NCBI RefSeq assembly: GCF_001039045.1
Contig: NZ_LFEE01000018.1
Span: 191,342-255,341, forward strand
Direction: 5' to 3'
Length of the DNA stretch: 64,000 bases
Source: Lactiplantibacillus herbarum
GTDB lineage: Bacteria > Bacillota > Bacilli > Lactobacillales > Lactobacillaceae
The notes beneath the pieces are model-generated. The model saw only the letters and a list, made by a program, of their open reading frames with translations. It was not told the origin of the DNA and did not search any database. The stretch's first letter is position 1. Each line of letters begins with the position of its first letter. A program made the position numbers and the translations under genes. Below are positions 1 through 9,529 of this stretch, one piece after another.

Positions 1-205
1 CGAAGCTCAGAAACAATATCATTTTGACTTAGCGACGACCGCTTATATTGGGGATTCTTACCGCTATGATATGCAACTTGCAGTTAATGCGGGTATGTTA
101 GGCATTCATGTTGCAACGGGCCGGATAGAACCAGCTGGCAAGCAGCAATGTTTAGAACAACCGGATTTCGTCAGTGCGGTTGATTGGATCTTGAACGGAT
201 TGTAA
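1..205 (+). CDS. HAD-family phosphatase, C-terminal fragment
   Basis: The window opens inside this gene; codons run from base 2 to a TAA at 203-205 and give about 67 residues. The segment YIGDSYRYDMQLAVNAG is a HAD motif IV: the G-D-S plus downstream Asp coordinate Mg2+ in phosphohydrolases of this superfamily. The fragment fits YjjG/Gph-like HAD hydrolases that act on small phosphorylated metabolites, but the substrate-defining cap domain is outside the window. It converges with fni, and the two share a bidirectional hairpin. The family call is firm; substrate is unknown. Confidence 0.8.
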   Translation, partial: EAQKQYHFDLATTAYIGDSYRYDMQLAVNAGMLGIHVATGRIEPAGKQQCLEQPDFVSAVDWILNGL

Positions 206-222
206 TGATTGTTGTTACTAGC

Positions 223-280
223 AAAAATGAGCCGTCATCGCATTATGAAATTTTTCATAATACGATGACGACTCATTTGG
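223..280. terminator. Bidirectional terminator between HAD gene and fni
   Basis: A long imperfect hairpin with arms aaatgag..gtcatcg..attatgaaa and the matching complement. On the minus strand it is followed by a T-run (ctcattttt), so it mainly serves fni; it can also stop the HAD transcript. Confidence 0.75.
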
Positions 281-281
281 T

Positions 282-1322
282 TTATTGTTTTAAAGATTGT
301 TTGTAGTTAACAAGTTCTGATGAGAAGATCAGTTTGTCGGCAACTTTAGTGATATCAGCAATATTGGTAACACCAATTAGGGCTAACAGTAGCTTGAGCT
401 GGTTCTGCCAAGCGTGCAGCATCGCAATCACTTCATCATCAGTGTGGTGTAGCAAGGCGTGAAGAACCACGCCCGCGATCCCAACGGCATCAGCACCCAA
501 CATCAACGCTTTGATCACGTCAAGCGGATTGCGAACACCGCCCGCGGCAAAAATCGTTAAATCGCTAGGATGGCCTTGAACACTGAGTAAGGATTCAACC
601 GTTGATAAGCCAAAGTCGTGCAGATAGTCCATATCTCGTAGTGGACGCCGTCGATTTTCAATGTCGACAAAGTTAGTACCGCCGTGGCCACCTAGATCAA
701 GATAGCGAACGCCAGCTGCGTAGAGTTGCTGCATGGGTGGTCGTGAAATACCAAAACCAACTTCTTTGACGATGACGGGACAGTCTAATTCAGCAACGAG
801 TTTACTAATGTTAGCTAACCACTTAAAATCGCGATCACCCTCAGGCATGACAATTTCTTGCACGACATTTAGATGAAGTTCCAAGGCATTGGCATCAATC
901 ATCTGAATCGCAGTGTGAGCGGCCGCTAAGCTGTGAGCGGCTCCCAGGTTCCCAAAGACTAGACCATTGGGATTTGATTGGCGGATATTAGTAAAGGTTG
1001 AGGCAACTGTGGGATCTTTGATGGCAACACTCTGGGAGCCAGTTGCAATGGGTAAGCCACAAGCCGCTGCAATCTTGCCGAGTCGTGCATTGAGCTCGCC
1101 GGTTTGCTTGGATCCGCCGGTCATAGCTTCGATATAGAGTGGGCTGTCCCAGTGCCACTGACCAACTGTTGTGGAGAGATCAACTTGATCTACAGTTGTT
1201 TCTGGTAAAGCATCATGGCGAATGCGCACCTGATCGAAGTCGTTAGGCTGTTCGCCATGAAAGTATTTTTCTGCTAACGAAACGTGTTCGTCTTTGCGAT
1301 GTGATTGTTGACTTTGTGACAC
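282..1322 (-). CDS. fni: Isopentenyl-diphosphate delta-isomerase type 2
   Basis: Converts isopentenyl diphosphate to dimethylallyl diphosphate, the last step of the mevalonate route in Gram-positive cocci and lactobacilli; the type 2 enzyme is an FMN/NAD(P)H-dependent TIM barrel in the cytosol. Visible: N-terminal [13 protein letters not shown], the Gly-rich [12 protein letters not shown] and the phosphate-binding [15 protein letters not shown]. Length (346 aa) fits the family. Start is GTG at 1320-1322 with GGAGG six bases upstream; no ATG is better placed. It lies downstream of mvaK1-mvaD-mvaK2 on the same strand, but a strong hairpin separates it from mvaK2, so it may be partly uncoupled from the kinase genes. 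Confidence 0.95.
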   Translation of the reverse strand: MSQSQQSHRKDEHVSLAEKYFHGEQPNDFDQVRIRHDALPETTVDQVDLSTTVGQWHWDSPLYIEAMTGGSKQTGELNARLGKIAAACGLPIATGSQSVAIKDPTVASTFTNIRQSNPNGLVFGNLGAAHSLAAAHTAIQMIDANALELHLNVVQEIVMPEGDRDFKWLANISKLVAELDCPVIVKEVGFGISRPPMQQLYAAGVRYLDLGGHGGTNFVDIENRRRPLRDMDYLHDFGLSTVESLLSVQGHPSDLTIFAAGGVRNPLDVIKALMLGADAVGIAGVVLHALLHHTDDEVIAMLHAWQNQLKLLLALIGVTNIADITKVADKLIFSSELVNYKQSLKQ

Positions 1323-1351
1323 GAGGCCACCTCCATATCAGTGAGAATAAT

Positions 1352-1385
1352 AAAAAGAGTCTGGCAAGGACGCTAGACTCTTTTT
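1352..1385 (-). terminator. Terminator after mvaK2
   Basis: Perfect arms aaaaagagtct / agactcttttt enclose a short loop; both strands end in T-runs. It sits between mvaK2 and fni, so it probably attenuates readthrough into fni. Confidence 0.75.
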
Positions 1386-1406
1386 AAAAGGTTTAAATAG
1401 TCAGAA

Positions 1407-2480
1407 TTAGTCATTGACGGTATGAACCTTTAAGTTTAGCTGTTCGATACCATCATGCGCCCAGGCGGTTAATAAAGCCTGAGTATCTAAAGCTTTATCG
1501 ATTAATACAATCCCGCAGTCGCCGCCACCCGCGCCAGAAGTTTTAGCAGCCGCACCAGCGGTTTCTGCTAAACTAATCATACGTTTGAGAATGGGTGTTT
1601 CAATCGTGACGTGACTAAAAGCACCTAGTTGTTGTAAGAGTTGTCGATTGACCCGAAGCTCTGTTTGAATTGCTGCAAGATCATTCTGATGGAAACCAGC
1701 AATCATGCGTTTGAGGCAATCCTTGCTAGCTTGTAGGAAAGTTTGATACTCACCACGCTGCTTGGCTTTAACCATCGCCACCTTATCGACAAGGTGGGAC
1801 GTGGAAGCCGGGGAGCCGGTCCAGCCGATGATTAAACGAAGCGCAGCGGGTGGGGTCAGCAGGTCAACCTGCATGTCTGGCCAGTCCATTGCTAACAAAT
1901 CGCTTAGGCTGGTTTGGGTACGGTGACGCTGTAACCACTGGCGATCAAATGAATGGTAGGCAATCCAACCACCGTAGACACTAGCGGCAATATCACCCAA
2001 AGAACCGTTCCCCTGAACGGAGAGGTGGGCGATAGCTGCTAATTTGAAAAGCTTTTCACTGGTCATCGGTAGATCATAGTATTGGCACAGTGCTTTAACC
2101 GTAGCAACGGTGACGGCGGCTGAAGAACCTAAGCCGTATTTTTTACCGTCTGCACTATCCAAATCACTATTAATACTTAAATGATAAACACCAAGTTCAC
2201 GACCAAGCTCATGAGCATAACTTTCGGTAAGACTAATCGCAGCTAGAATGTAGTGAAACGGATTATCACGATTATCAAAGACCATCTCGTCGCCTTGACG
2301 ACGCCAAACGATGGAATTTTCTTGGTATTGTTCGGAAACGATACTACCAACCGTTTCACTAGGTGAAATTGTTGCCGTGACGAATTGGTCTAGGGCAACA
2401 ATAATTGCTGGATAGCCACTTTCCACCACGGCGTATTCGCCAGCAATGTAAAGTTTTCCAGGGGCTTTCACCGTAATCAT
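1407..2480 (-). CDS. mvaK2: Phosphomevalonate kinase
   Basis: Phosphorylates mevalonate 5-phosphate to the diphosphate with ATP. GHMP-kinase signatures are present: KAPGKLYIAGEYAVVE at the N-terminus, the ATP-binding YGLGSSAAVTVATVKAL, and the C-terminal KTSGAGGGDCGIVL. The ATG at 2480 was chosen because AAAGGA lies 9-10 bases upstream; a further in-frame ATG at 2498 has no ribosome binding site. The resulting 357 aa matches the family. Third gene of mvaK1-mvaD-mvaK2, 51 bases after mvaD. Confidence 0.95.
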   Translation of the reverse strand: MITVKAPGKLYIAGEYAVVESGYPAIIVALDQFVTATISPSETVGSIVSEQYQENSIVWRRQGDEMVFDNRDNPFHYILAAISLTESYAHELGRELGVYHLSINSDLDSADGKKYGLGSSAAVTVATVKALCQYYDLPMTSEKLFKLAAIAHLSVQGNGSLGDIAASVYGGWIAYHSFDRQWLQRHRTQTSLSDLLAMDWPDMQVDLLTPPAALRLIIGWTGSPASTSHLVDKVAMVKAKQRGEYQTFLQASKDCLKRMIAGFHQNDLAAIQTELRVNRQLLQQLGAFSHVTIETPILKRMISLAETAGAAAKTSGAGGGDCGIVLIDKALDTQALLTAWAHDGIEQLNLKVHTVND

Positions 2481-2531
2481 GCCATCAGGTCCTTTCATAG
2501 TCAGAAAATCGACTATTTTAACTTATATTAA

Positions 2532-3515
2532 TTATTCGGTTTCTGTAAAGGTAATGCCTGGCCCAGGTTTAGCGACAATTAATTGTTCCGGAGCAAAATG
2601 TCGTTGTAGTGCAGTCTTGATAACATCGGTATCTTTACCCGCACAAATGATTTTAACGTTAGGACCAGCGTCCAAAGTATAATAACAGTTTACCCCGTGT
2701 GCACGCAAGTCAGTGACCGCGTTGATTGCGGTTAAGGTTGCGGCTGTAAAGTAATTGAATGCGGGTTGGGCGCTTAAATTGAGTGCGTGCATCCGCATGG
2801 CATTCGTTTCAGCAATCTGGCCGACTGTTGTCAAATCTTTAGCTGTAATCGCACGACGCATCCGTTTGAGATCAGTCTTCGCAGTTTTGACCCAAGCAGG
2901 ATAGTAAGGGGAAGTCTTAACGACGCGAGCCATACCTGCAGTAGAACTGATTGGTTTTCGGGTTGCTTTGAGAACGACCGCAATCATTTGAATATCCCAA
3001 TCGATTGGATCTTGCAAGACTTCTGCGTAGGAACTCGCGTCATCATGACCGGCATGCCATTCGACAAATCCACCGAAGATTGAGCGAGTTGCTGAACCAG
3101 AACCACGTCGAGCTAGACGTGATAGCGCCGTGTTGTCGAGGTTCATTCCAGCGGCACGGCTAGCAGCGCCAGCTAAAGCCGCGAATCCGGAAGCGGAAGA
3201 AGCGAGCCCGGCTGAAGTTGGCACGTGGTTTTCAGTATGTACGGCGGCGTATGCTTCAGCACCACTTTGTTGGCGAACCAAGTCCAAAAAGCGACTGATA
3301 CGGCGGCTCTTAGTGGCGGGTAATAGTTGATCGTCAAAGTAAATTTGATCACGATTTAGATTAGAGTCGAAAGTAACACTAGTCTGGGTATAGAAATGAT
3401 CCAGCGTTAATGAAATGCTCCCGTTTTGGGGAAGCATTAATTTAGGATCTTTTTTGCCCCAATATTTAACTAAAGCAATATTGGTGTGGGCCCTTGCTGT
3501 AACGGTTTTTGACAT
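2532..3515 (-). CDS. mvaD: Diphosphomevalonate decarboxylase
   Basis: ATP-dependent decarboxylation of mevalonate diphosphate to isopentenyl diphosphate, a cytosolic GHMP-superfamily enzyme. Motifs seen: NIALVKYWGKKD near residue 12, GLASSASGFAALAGA (ATP loop), SGSATRSIFGGFVEW and the C-terminal TLDAGPNVKIIC. Length 327 aa is typical. GGAGG lies eight bases before the ATG. It follows mvaK1 by 16 bases and precedes mvaK2, so the three genes are surely co-transcribed. Confidence 0.96.
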   Translation of the reverse strand: MSKTVTARAHTNIALVKYWGKKDPKLMLPQNGSISLTLDHFYTQTSVTFDSNLNRDQIYFDDQLLPATKSRRISRFLDLVRQQSGAEAYAAVHTENHVPTSAGLASSASGFAALAGAASRAAGMNLDNTALSRLARRGSGSATRSIFGGFVEWHAGHDDASSYAEVLQDPIDWDIQMIAVVLKATRKPISSTAGMARVVKTSPYYPAWVKTAKTDLKRMRRAITAKDLTTVGQIAETNAMRMHALNLSAQPAFNYFTAATLTAINAVTDLRAHGVNCYYTLDAGPNVKIICAGKDTDVIKTALQRHFAPEQLIVAKPGPGITFTETE

Positions 3516-3531
3516 GTGAATTCCTCCAAGG

Positions 3532-4470
3532 TTAATCGTCGTTCAGTAGTGGTTCGACCCACGTGGCGGTAGCCCCCGCGGCCGCGAGTTTTTGTGATAG
3601 TTGGTTGGCGATGCTAGCCTCTGGTGCTAAAGCGATTAGGCAGCCGCCTTGACCGCTACCAGTCAGTTTAGCAGCTAGCGCGCCATTCTGACGTGCTACG
3701 GCTAAGAGCTGTTCCAGAGCAGGATGACTGACACCGAGTGACCGGAGATCATCCTGAGCACTATTTAAAGCAGCTGCTAGAGCCCCCATATCCCCGTTAG
3801 CGAGTGCATCACGAGTTTGACGGGTCAATTGGCCTAAGTCGTCGATTCGATTCTGAATCGTGGCACCCTCAACCATTAGGAGATTGCGGACGGTTGCCAC
3901 GGCAATCTTGGTTTGACTCTTAATGCCGGTATCAGCGATAACTAAATAGCCCGGTATTTTGACGGGAATCGGATAATTTTCACGACCCTTAACAAACCAC
4001 ACGGGTGACTTAGCACTCGCGGTAGCAACATCCAGTCCGCTTGGCTGACCATGCGTGTAGCTTTCAGCCACGTTGGCAGTTGTCAATAAGGTTTGCTGGG
4101 ACAAAGGTTGCTCAAAGAAATCATAAAAAGCCCGGGTCACTGCAACTGCGGAAGCGGCGGATGAGCCCATACCGCGTTCAGATGGAATGTCGCTAGTAAT
4201 GTGAATATCAAAACCTTGATCACTAGCGTCAAAGCGGGTTAATAAGGTTTTGATCAAAGTTTGAATACCGCCTAAATTTGCGGACATCATGTTAAAATCT
4301 CCATTAAAGTATCGACTTTTAACGGATTGGGTCGTTTCACGGCGGTGAATGACGGCCTGCATTTGAATGGTCGAGATTGGGAGGGCGATCGCTGGTTGAC
4401 CATAAACGACCCCGTGTTCACCAATTAGTATAATTTTGGCATGACTAGTACCGGTAGCTTGATCTTTCAA
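3532..4470 (-). CDS. mvaK1: Mevalonate kinase
   Basis: First committed kinase of the lower mevalonate pathway (mevalonate to mevalonate 5-phosphate). GHMP motifs: GEHGVVYGQPAIALP, SERGMGSSAASAVAV, KLTGSGQGGCLIAL. The reading frame begins with TTG at 4468-4470, preceded by GAAAGG; no in-frame ATG exists before the first conserved motif, so a TTG start is likely. 312 aa is normal. It heads the leftward mva operon; the upper-pathway genes mvaS and mvaA are not in the window. Confidence 0.94.
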   Translation of the reverse strand: MKDQATGTSHAKIILIGEHGVVYGQPAIALPISTIQMQAVIHRRETTQSVKSRYFNGDFNMMSANLGGIQTLIKTLLTRFDASDQGFDIHITSDIPSERGMGSSAASAVAVTRAFYDFFEQPLSQQTLLTTANVAESYTHGQPSGLDVATASAKSPVWFVKGRENYPIPVKIPGYLVIADTGIKSQTKIAVATVRNLLMVEGATIQNRIDDLGQLTRQTRDALANGDMGALAAALNSAQDDLRSLGVSHPALEQLLAVARQNGALAAKLTGSGQGGCLIALAPEASIANQLSQKLAAAGATATWVEPLLNDD

Positions 4471-4562
4471 TCGTGTCGCTGCCTTTCTGTAAGTAGATTG
4501 ATAATAGCTTCATAATACCTTATTAGCGCTATTTTTGCCACGACTGCCACTATTTTAGTAGA

Positions 4563-4568
4563 ATTATA
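4563..4568 (-). promoter_or_regulatory. Putative -10 box of the mva operon
   Basis: TATAAT on the minus strand about 90 bases upstream of mvaK1. No convincing -35 box lies at the standard distance, so the assignment rests on position and the -10 match only. Confidence 0.45.
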
Positions 4569-4789
4569 ATCAATTAGTAAGGACTCAGTGAGCAATTAGT
4601 TTGACCTGAAAATACTAATAATTAGGCATAGCTATGACGTTGGTAAGGCTGCTTAGTTAGCTAAAAATGCTGGGATTAGAAAAAAATTAGAAAAATCGGT
4701 ATCTTACGTGTATTCATGATATTACTGAGATCGTTAGCTTAATACATCAGTCTAACTGGTCGTATCAACGCCGCCAAATTGGATGAATA

Positions 4790-4798
4790 TGCTATAAT
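4790..4798 (+). promoter_or_regulatory. Extended -10 promoter of dinG
   Basis: TGCTATAAT, a perfect extended -10 element, 121 bases upstream of the dinG ATG. No good -35, as is common with extended -10 promoters. The rest of the 448-base gap between mvaK1 and dinG is AT-rich and holds no gene that I can see. Confidence 0.6.
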
Positions 4799-4841
4799 TT
4801 AATCTGATACACAACGGCGTTAAAATGGCTGTTGTTAATTA

Positions 4842-4894
4842 GGGTGTACGGGCTTGTAGTCCGTCCCACAATCCGCGGCTCGACGGCTCCGGAT
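4842..4894 (+). other. Paired hairpins in the dinG 5' leader
   Basis: Two GC-richer hairpins follow one another: GGG..ACGG/CCGTCCC (4842-4867) and ATCCG..GGC/GCTCCGGAT (4871-4894). They lie just upstream of the Shine-Dalgarno sequence GGGG. There is no T-run, so if they matter they act on translation or RNA stability, not termination. Confidence 0.35.
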
Positions 4895-4918
4895 AATGAA
4901 AAATTTGGGGAAATGACC

Positions 4919-7723
4919 ATGAAACCAAACACAACCTATGCCGTAGTAGATATTGAAACTACTGGGACGAGTGTTAAAGACGGCGACCGGATCATTCAGA
5001 TCGGTTGTGCGTTTATAAAAAATAATCATATTATTAATACTTTTGCGACGGACGTTAACCCGTTAACAACGGTGCCAAAGGTAATCGAAAATTTGACGGG
5101 CATTAGTAATGCGCGCGTACGTAAAGCCCCACCTTTCGATGATTTGGCGGGGACAGTCTACAGTCTATTGCAGGGGACGGTCTTTGTTGCGCATAACGTT
5201 AATTTTGACTTGCCGTTTATTAATGCGGAGTTACAACGCGTGGGCTACCCAGAATTGCCGATTCAAGCAGTTGATACGGTTTCACTTAGCCAGATTCTAT
5301 TACCAACAGCGCCCAGCTTTCGGTTGCGTGACCTTAGTCAACAGTTGAATATTGATCACGATCATCCGCACTCAGCGGATAGTGATGCGGTGGCGACAGC
5401 TAGCTTGTTTATTTACTTACAAAAACGGTTAGCTAAGTTGCCGTTGATCACGTTGCAGCGCATGGTGGAATTAACACCGGAGTTGCCCCGTGAAACGGCG
5501 GATCTGTTTGCCTATGCACTACAGCAGGGTAAACAGCACCCACAGCAATTACCAAAGAATCTAGTGATTCATAACGGGATTGCACTTCAAAAGCAACGCT
5601 TGCCGCAACAATCGGTTGGGCGCACAGCTGATCGATACCCGTTAACTAAAGCACAAAAAGAGCAAGTGTTTGACGATAAGCTGACATACCGGCCTCAGCA
5701 GGCACGGATGATGAATCAGATTTATCGTCACTATACGAAAGAACTGTCGGCGCCACAGGCATTATTGATTGAGGCGCCAACTGGAACCGGGAAGACCTTG
5801 GGCTACTTGTTGCCCTTAGCCTACTTAGCGCAAAATAATCAGCAGGTCATTATCAGTACTGCAACAACGGTCTTACAGACGCAATTACATGATCAGGGTG
5901 TTCAGCGACTGAACAAATTATTACCTAATCCCGTTACTGCGGTCGTTATCAAGGGTAATCAACACTATGTGGATCTGAATCGCTTTGCTCATGGGATTAC
6001 TTTACATGAACACTCCAAGCAGACGCAGTTATTAAAATTGCGGGTCCTAGTGTGGTTAACGATGACGACGACTGGTGACTTAGATGAGTTGCACTTAACG
6101 ACTTATCAAGCACCGTACTTCAATGAGATTGCGCATCATGGTGTCGCTTCGTTAACGGCGGATGATCCTTTCTTCCAAGTTGACTTCTTACGCTTCCGTG
6201 ATCAATTGACGGCCCAAGCGACGTTTATTATTACTAACCACGCTTACTTGATGCAGCACGTTGCCCAATTGGGTAGTCGGCAACAACGGCCGTTCCTAGT
6301 ATTGGATGAAGCGCAACATTTGGCTGACGGGGTAGTTAGAGACTCACGTCAAACCTTTGACTTTAATTACTACATGGCGGCGTGTCACAGTTTGATCAGT
6401 CGGATTGACTCTGAACACCAACTGAATTTACGGTCACTGTTTGCGGAACAACCACAAGCGGATTATCGATTGAAGTTATTAGACAATTCATTGAGTGATA
6501 CGGATTTGCATTTGCAACAATTACAAGCGGCATTAGCACGGACATTTGGCGCGGATCAGACTGGTGATAATCAGCCCGTTGAAGTGTCAATTACAACGGA
6601 CGAGTTGACGGACTTCTTTGCCGCCCACAATCCGTTGATCAAACAATTGCAAACGGCGATTGAGAATTGTTTCCTTCAATATCAGCAGTTGGAGGAACAG
6701 TACCAACACGATCAGGCACAGATTTTACCGAACGAACAACATGTGCTCGATGATTTTGCTAATCGCTTGCAACAGCTTCGACGGGGCTATGATCTATTAC
6801 GGACATGGCTAGTGCCAGCGTCACGGGAGCAACGGGTCTTCTGGATCAGCCTCAATCAGTGGCATGATCGTGGTAGCTTAACGTTATCCGGTAGTTTGAT
6901 CGATACGCAGGGCTACTTTAAGGAACAATTGTATCCATACTTTAGCGCACCATTGCTGACTGGGGCGACCCTATTTTCAACTGGTAAGTCACACTATGTC
7001 TATTCACAATTGGATCTTGATAGTGCCACAGTTGAGCATCACCAACTGTCAACGCCGTTTGACCTGAAAAATCAAGCACGGTTAATGATTGCAACGGATG
7101 CACAGCCTGCGGAGCAACCTGGTGGTAAACGTCGGATTGCTTACCTGAGTCAGGCTATTTACCAGATTGTTACCGCAGCACCTAAGCAAACGTTGATTCT
7201 ATTCAATTCGCTGAATATGATTGAAGCAGTCTTCCATGGCTTACGTCAGTTAAATCTACCGTCTGATCGGGAATTGTTAGCCCAAGGGGTCAACGGTAGT
7301 CGTGAAAAGCTGTTACGCCGCTTCATGCAGGGCGACAACGCAATTCTGCTAGGTGCCGCTAGTTTCTGGGAAGGGATTGACCTTCCGCAAGAGCAATTAG
7401 AATTGTTGATTATTACCCAGTTACCGTTTGACTCACCTGAGCAGACGACAACTAAGGTACGCTATCAGCAATTACGGCAAGCTAAGGTTGATCCGTTCTA
7501 TAATGAGGCCGTACCAAAGGCTGCTTTGAAATTACGGCAAGGACTTGGTCGATTGATTCGAACCGAACAAGATCGGGGTGCAGCGGTGATCCTTGATGAT
7601 CGCTTAATAACGAAACGTTATGGTCAGACAATCTTGAAGGCTTTGCCCAAATCTTTGCCACCAACGGAAGCTTCGTTAGACACGATTACGAGTGAACTTC
7701 AAAGTTTTTTCAAAACTGAGTAA
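4919..7723 (+). CDS. dinG: DnaQ-type exonuclease / DinG-type helicase
   Basis: Bifunctional DNA repair protein of the Gram-positive DinG type. The N-terminus is a DEDDh 3'-5' exonuclease: DIETTG at residues 11-16 (Exo I), HNVNFD (Exo II), and HSADSDA (Exo III). The C-terminal two thirds is an XPD/Rad3-like superfamily 2 helicase with Walker A EAPTGTGKT near residue 285, a DEAQ box (VLDEAQHL) near 463 and motif VI QGLGRLIRTEQDRG near 873. No Fe-S cysteine cluster is apparent, as in other Firmicutes DinG. The ATG at 4919 follows GGGG; the upstream open frame lacks a start signal. It heads a dinG-ypmB-aspB-asnS-dnaD block known from Bacillus. Confidence 0.93.
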   Translation: MKPNTTYAVVDIETTGTSVKDGDRIIQIGCAFIKNNHIINTFATDVNPLTTVPKVIENLTGISNARVRKAPPFDDLAGTVYSLLQGTVFVAHNVNFDLPFINAELQRVGYPELPIQAVDTVSLSQILLPTAPSFRLRDLSQQLNIDHDHPHSADSDAVATASLFIYLQKRLAKLPLITLQRMVELTPELPRETADLFAYALQQGKQHPQQLPKNLVIHNGIALQKQRLPQQSVGRTADRYPLTKAQKEQVFDDKLTYRPQQARMMNQIYRHYTKELSAPQALLIEAPTGTGKTLGYLLPLAYLAQNNQQVIISTATTVLQTQLHDQGVQRLNKLLPNPVTAVVIKGNQHYVDLNRFAHGITLHEHSKQTQLLKLRVLVWLTMTTTGDLDELHLTTYQAPYFNEIAHHGVASLTADDPFFQVDFLRFRDQLTAQATFIITNHAYLMQHVAQLGSRQQRPFLVLDEAQHLADGVVRDSRQTFDFNYYMAACHSLISRIDSEHQLNLRSLFAEQPQADYRLKLLDNSLSDTDLHLQQLQAALARTFGADQTGDNQPVEVSITTDELTDFFAAHNPLIKQLQTAIENCFLQYQQLEEQYQHDQAQILPNEQHVLDDFANRLQQLRRGYDLLRTWLVPASREQRVFWISLNQWHDRGSLTLSGSLIDTQGYFKEQLYPYFSAPLLTGATLFSTGKSHYVYSQLDLDSATVEHHQLSTPFDLKNQARLMIATDAQPAEQPGGKRRIAYLSQAIYQIVTAAPKQTLILFNSLNMIEAVFHGLRQLNLPSDRELLAQGVNGSREKLLRRFMQGDNAILLGAASFWEGIDLPQEQLELLIITQLPFDSPEQTTTKVRYQQLRQAKVDPFYNEAVPKAALKLRQGLGRLIRTEQDRGAAVILDDRLITKRYGQTILKALPKSLPPTEASLDTITSELQSFFKTE

Positions 7724-7740
7724 GAAACCGTTTCGCAATT

Positions 7741-7775
7741 AGATAAATTTGCTATAATAAATTTATCTGTTTTTG
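7741..7775 (+). promoter_or_regulatory. Palindrome carrying a -10 box between dinG and the ypmB-like gene
   Basis: Perfect 10-base arms AGATAAATTT / AAATTTATCT (7741-7750 and 7759-7768) enclose an 8-base spacer that contains most of TATAAT (7753-7758). A T-run follows at once. The element can therefore be a weak AU-rich terminator for dinG and at the same time the core promoter, possibly with an operator, for the next gene. Confidence 0.5.
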
Positions 7776-7788
7776 AAAGGAAGAGCAT

Positions 7789-8289
7789 ATGCGAGTTCAA
7801 CGTAGAAAGCGCCCAGAGCGGGTGATTATGATTGTCTTAGTTGCGATCTTAGTCATTATCGTGGCAGTTTACGGCACGTTGTGGGTCGCACAACGGCCGA
7901 TGCATCAAGCCCAAAAAACGGCTTACAGTTTAGCGGTTAGTAAGGGCAAGCTAAAAACGACCACTGGGTTTTCCCAATATAACGGCACTAGCAGTTATTA
8001 CGTGGTCACCGGTACTTCCAAAAAAGATGTGCCGGTCTACGCTTTGATCAACGCGAATAAAAAACACCAAACGACCGTGATTAAACAGTCAGCTGGTGTT
8101 TCACGGACCAAAGCGCTAAAAGAAGTCTGGTCTAAACGTAATCCTAGTAAGGTGGTCAAGGCGACGCTGGGTAAGTATAATGGCGAAGTTGTCTGGGAAA
8201 TTACTTATTTGAACCAGAAAAAGAATTTGTGTTATGAGATTTTGCAATATTCAAATGGTAGTCGGTTGAAGTCGATTATCAACATTTAA
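7789..8289 (+). CDS. YpmB-like membrane-anchored protein
   Basis: 166 aa. A basic N-terminus (RVQRRKRPER) precedes one hydrophobic segment at about residues 13-33, so the rest faces outward. The extracellular part resembles the DUF5590/PepSY-like fold of Bacillus YpmB, whose gene occupies the same position between dinG and aspB. No catalytic motif is visible and the function is not established. AAGGAAG precedes the ATG by six bases. The name rests on synteny plus architecture more than on sequence identity. Confidence 0.75.
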   Translation: MRVQRRKRPERVIMIVLVAILVIIVAVYGTLWVAQRPMHQAQKTAYSLAVSKGKLKTTTGFSQYNGTSSYYVVTGTSKKDVPVYALINANKKHQTTVIKQSAGVSRTKALKEVWSKRNPSKVVKATLGKYNGEVVWEITYLNQKKNLCYEILQYSNGSRLKSIINI

Positions 8290-8306
8290 AGCTTAAGGGA
8301 GTGCGG

Positions 8307-9512
8307 ATGTTAATGGAATTAGCGCGTAAAGTAATGCAGATCCAGCCGTCAGCAACACTGAAAATCAGTGCGACCGCTAAGCAAATGATGGCAGACGGGG
8401 TCGACGTGATTAATCTGGGGATCGGTGAACCAGATTATCAAACGCCAGATAATATCAAGCAAGCAGCTATTGACAGTATTCAAAATGGTCAGGCAAGCTT
8501 TTATACCCCTGCAACCGGGCTCCCAGAATTGAAACAAGCGATTAGTCAACGCATTATGGCTGATCATCAGCATCATTATGATTTGGATCAGATTGTGGTA
8601 ACGGACGGAGCCAAGATGGCGCTGTTTACGTTATTCCAAGTCATTCTCAATCCAAATGATGAAGTGTTGTTGCCAGTACCATACTGGGTCAGTTATTCAG
8701 AACAGATCAAATTAGCTGGTGGGACGCCGGTGGAAGTTGGTACAGATCGCCAGTTACGGTTTACGGTAGCTGATCTTGAAGCCCAGCGGACACCTAAGAC
8801 CAAGGCTTTAGTTTTGAACTCACCACAGAATCCATCCGGTTTAGTCTACAGTCGTGCGGAATTGACGGCGATTGTCGGTTGGGCAGAAAGTCACGCTATT
8901 CTAGTGATTGCCGATGAAATTTATGAAAAATTAATGTATAACGGTAATCAGTTCACATCCGTGCTAGAATTAGAAGGTATTGATTTGGATCACGTCGTTT
9001 TAATCAACGGGGTATCTAAAGCATATTCAATGACTGGTTGGCGGATTGGCTATGCAGCCGGTCCCAAGGCCGTTATGGCTAAGATGGGTGTGGTGTTAGG
9101 ACACGCAGCTAGCAATCCAGCCGCTGTTTCACAGTACGCTGCGATTGAAGCTTTCGGTGGTGATCAGACATCGGTCGAAACGATGCGTCAAGGCTTTGAA
9201 GCGCGGTTAAACGAGCTTTATCCGTTGATTGCTAGTTTGCCAGGGTTTAAGTTGCCAGCTGGGAAGCCTGCGGGTGCGTTTTACTTATTCCCAGACATCA
9301 CTGAAGCGTTACGTTTGACTGGGTATCAAGATGCAACGGCTTTTGTCACGGCAGTACTGCTGGAGGCACACGTCGGCTTGGTTCCAGGTGAAGCGTTCGG
9401 ATTGCCCGGGCACTTGCGACTCAGCTACGCGACTGATATGACTTCATTACGTGAAGCTCATCGTCGGCTACAACAATTTATGACACAAAAAATTGCTGAA
9501 CAAGCAAATTAA
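8307..9512 (+). CDS. aspB: Aspartate aminotransferase, class I/II, PLP-dependent
   Basis: Catalyses amino transfer between aspartate or a related amino acid and 2-oxoglutarate in the cytosol. Conserved features: NLGIGEPDYQTP at the N-terminus, NSPQNPSG, the PLP-binding NGVSKAYSMTGWRIGYA with Lys near residue 238, and a C-terminal Arg region (GHLRLSYA). AAGGGAG five bases before the ATG at 8307 supports that start; an in-frame GTG at 8301 overlaps the ribosome binding site, and ATG 8313 is a close alternative. Neighbour asnS follows by 17 bases, the usual Firmicutes arrangement, so supply of aspartate and asparagine charging are linked. Confidence 0.92.
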   Translation: MLMELARKVMQIQPSATLKISATAKQMMADGVDVINLGIGEPDYQTPDNIKQAAIDSIQNGQASFYTPATGLPELKQAISQRIMADHQHHYDLDQIVVTDGAKMALFTLFQVILNPNDEVLLPVPYWVSYSEQIKLAGGTPVEVGTDRQLRFTVADLEAQRTPKTKALVLNSPQNPSGLVYSRAELTAIVGWAESHAILVIADEIYEKLMYNGNQFTSVLELEGIDLDHVVLINGVSKAYSMTGWRIGYAAGPKAVMAKMGVVLGHAASNPAAVSQYAAIEAFGGDQTSVETMRQGFEARLNELYPLIASLPGFKLPAGKPAGAFYLFPDITEALRLTGYQDATAFVTAVLLEAHVGLVPGEAFGLPGHLRLSYATDMTSLREAHRRLQQFMTQKIAEQAN

Positions 9513-9529
9513 TTGGAGGATCTAAGTAA

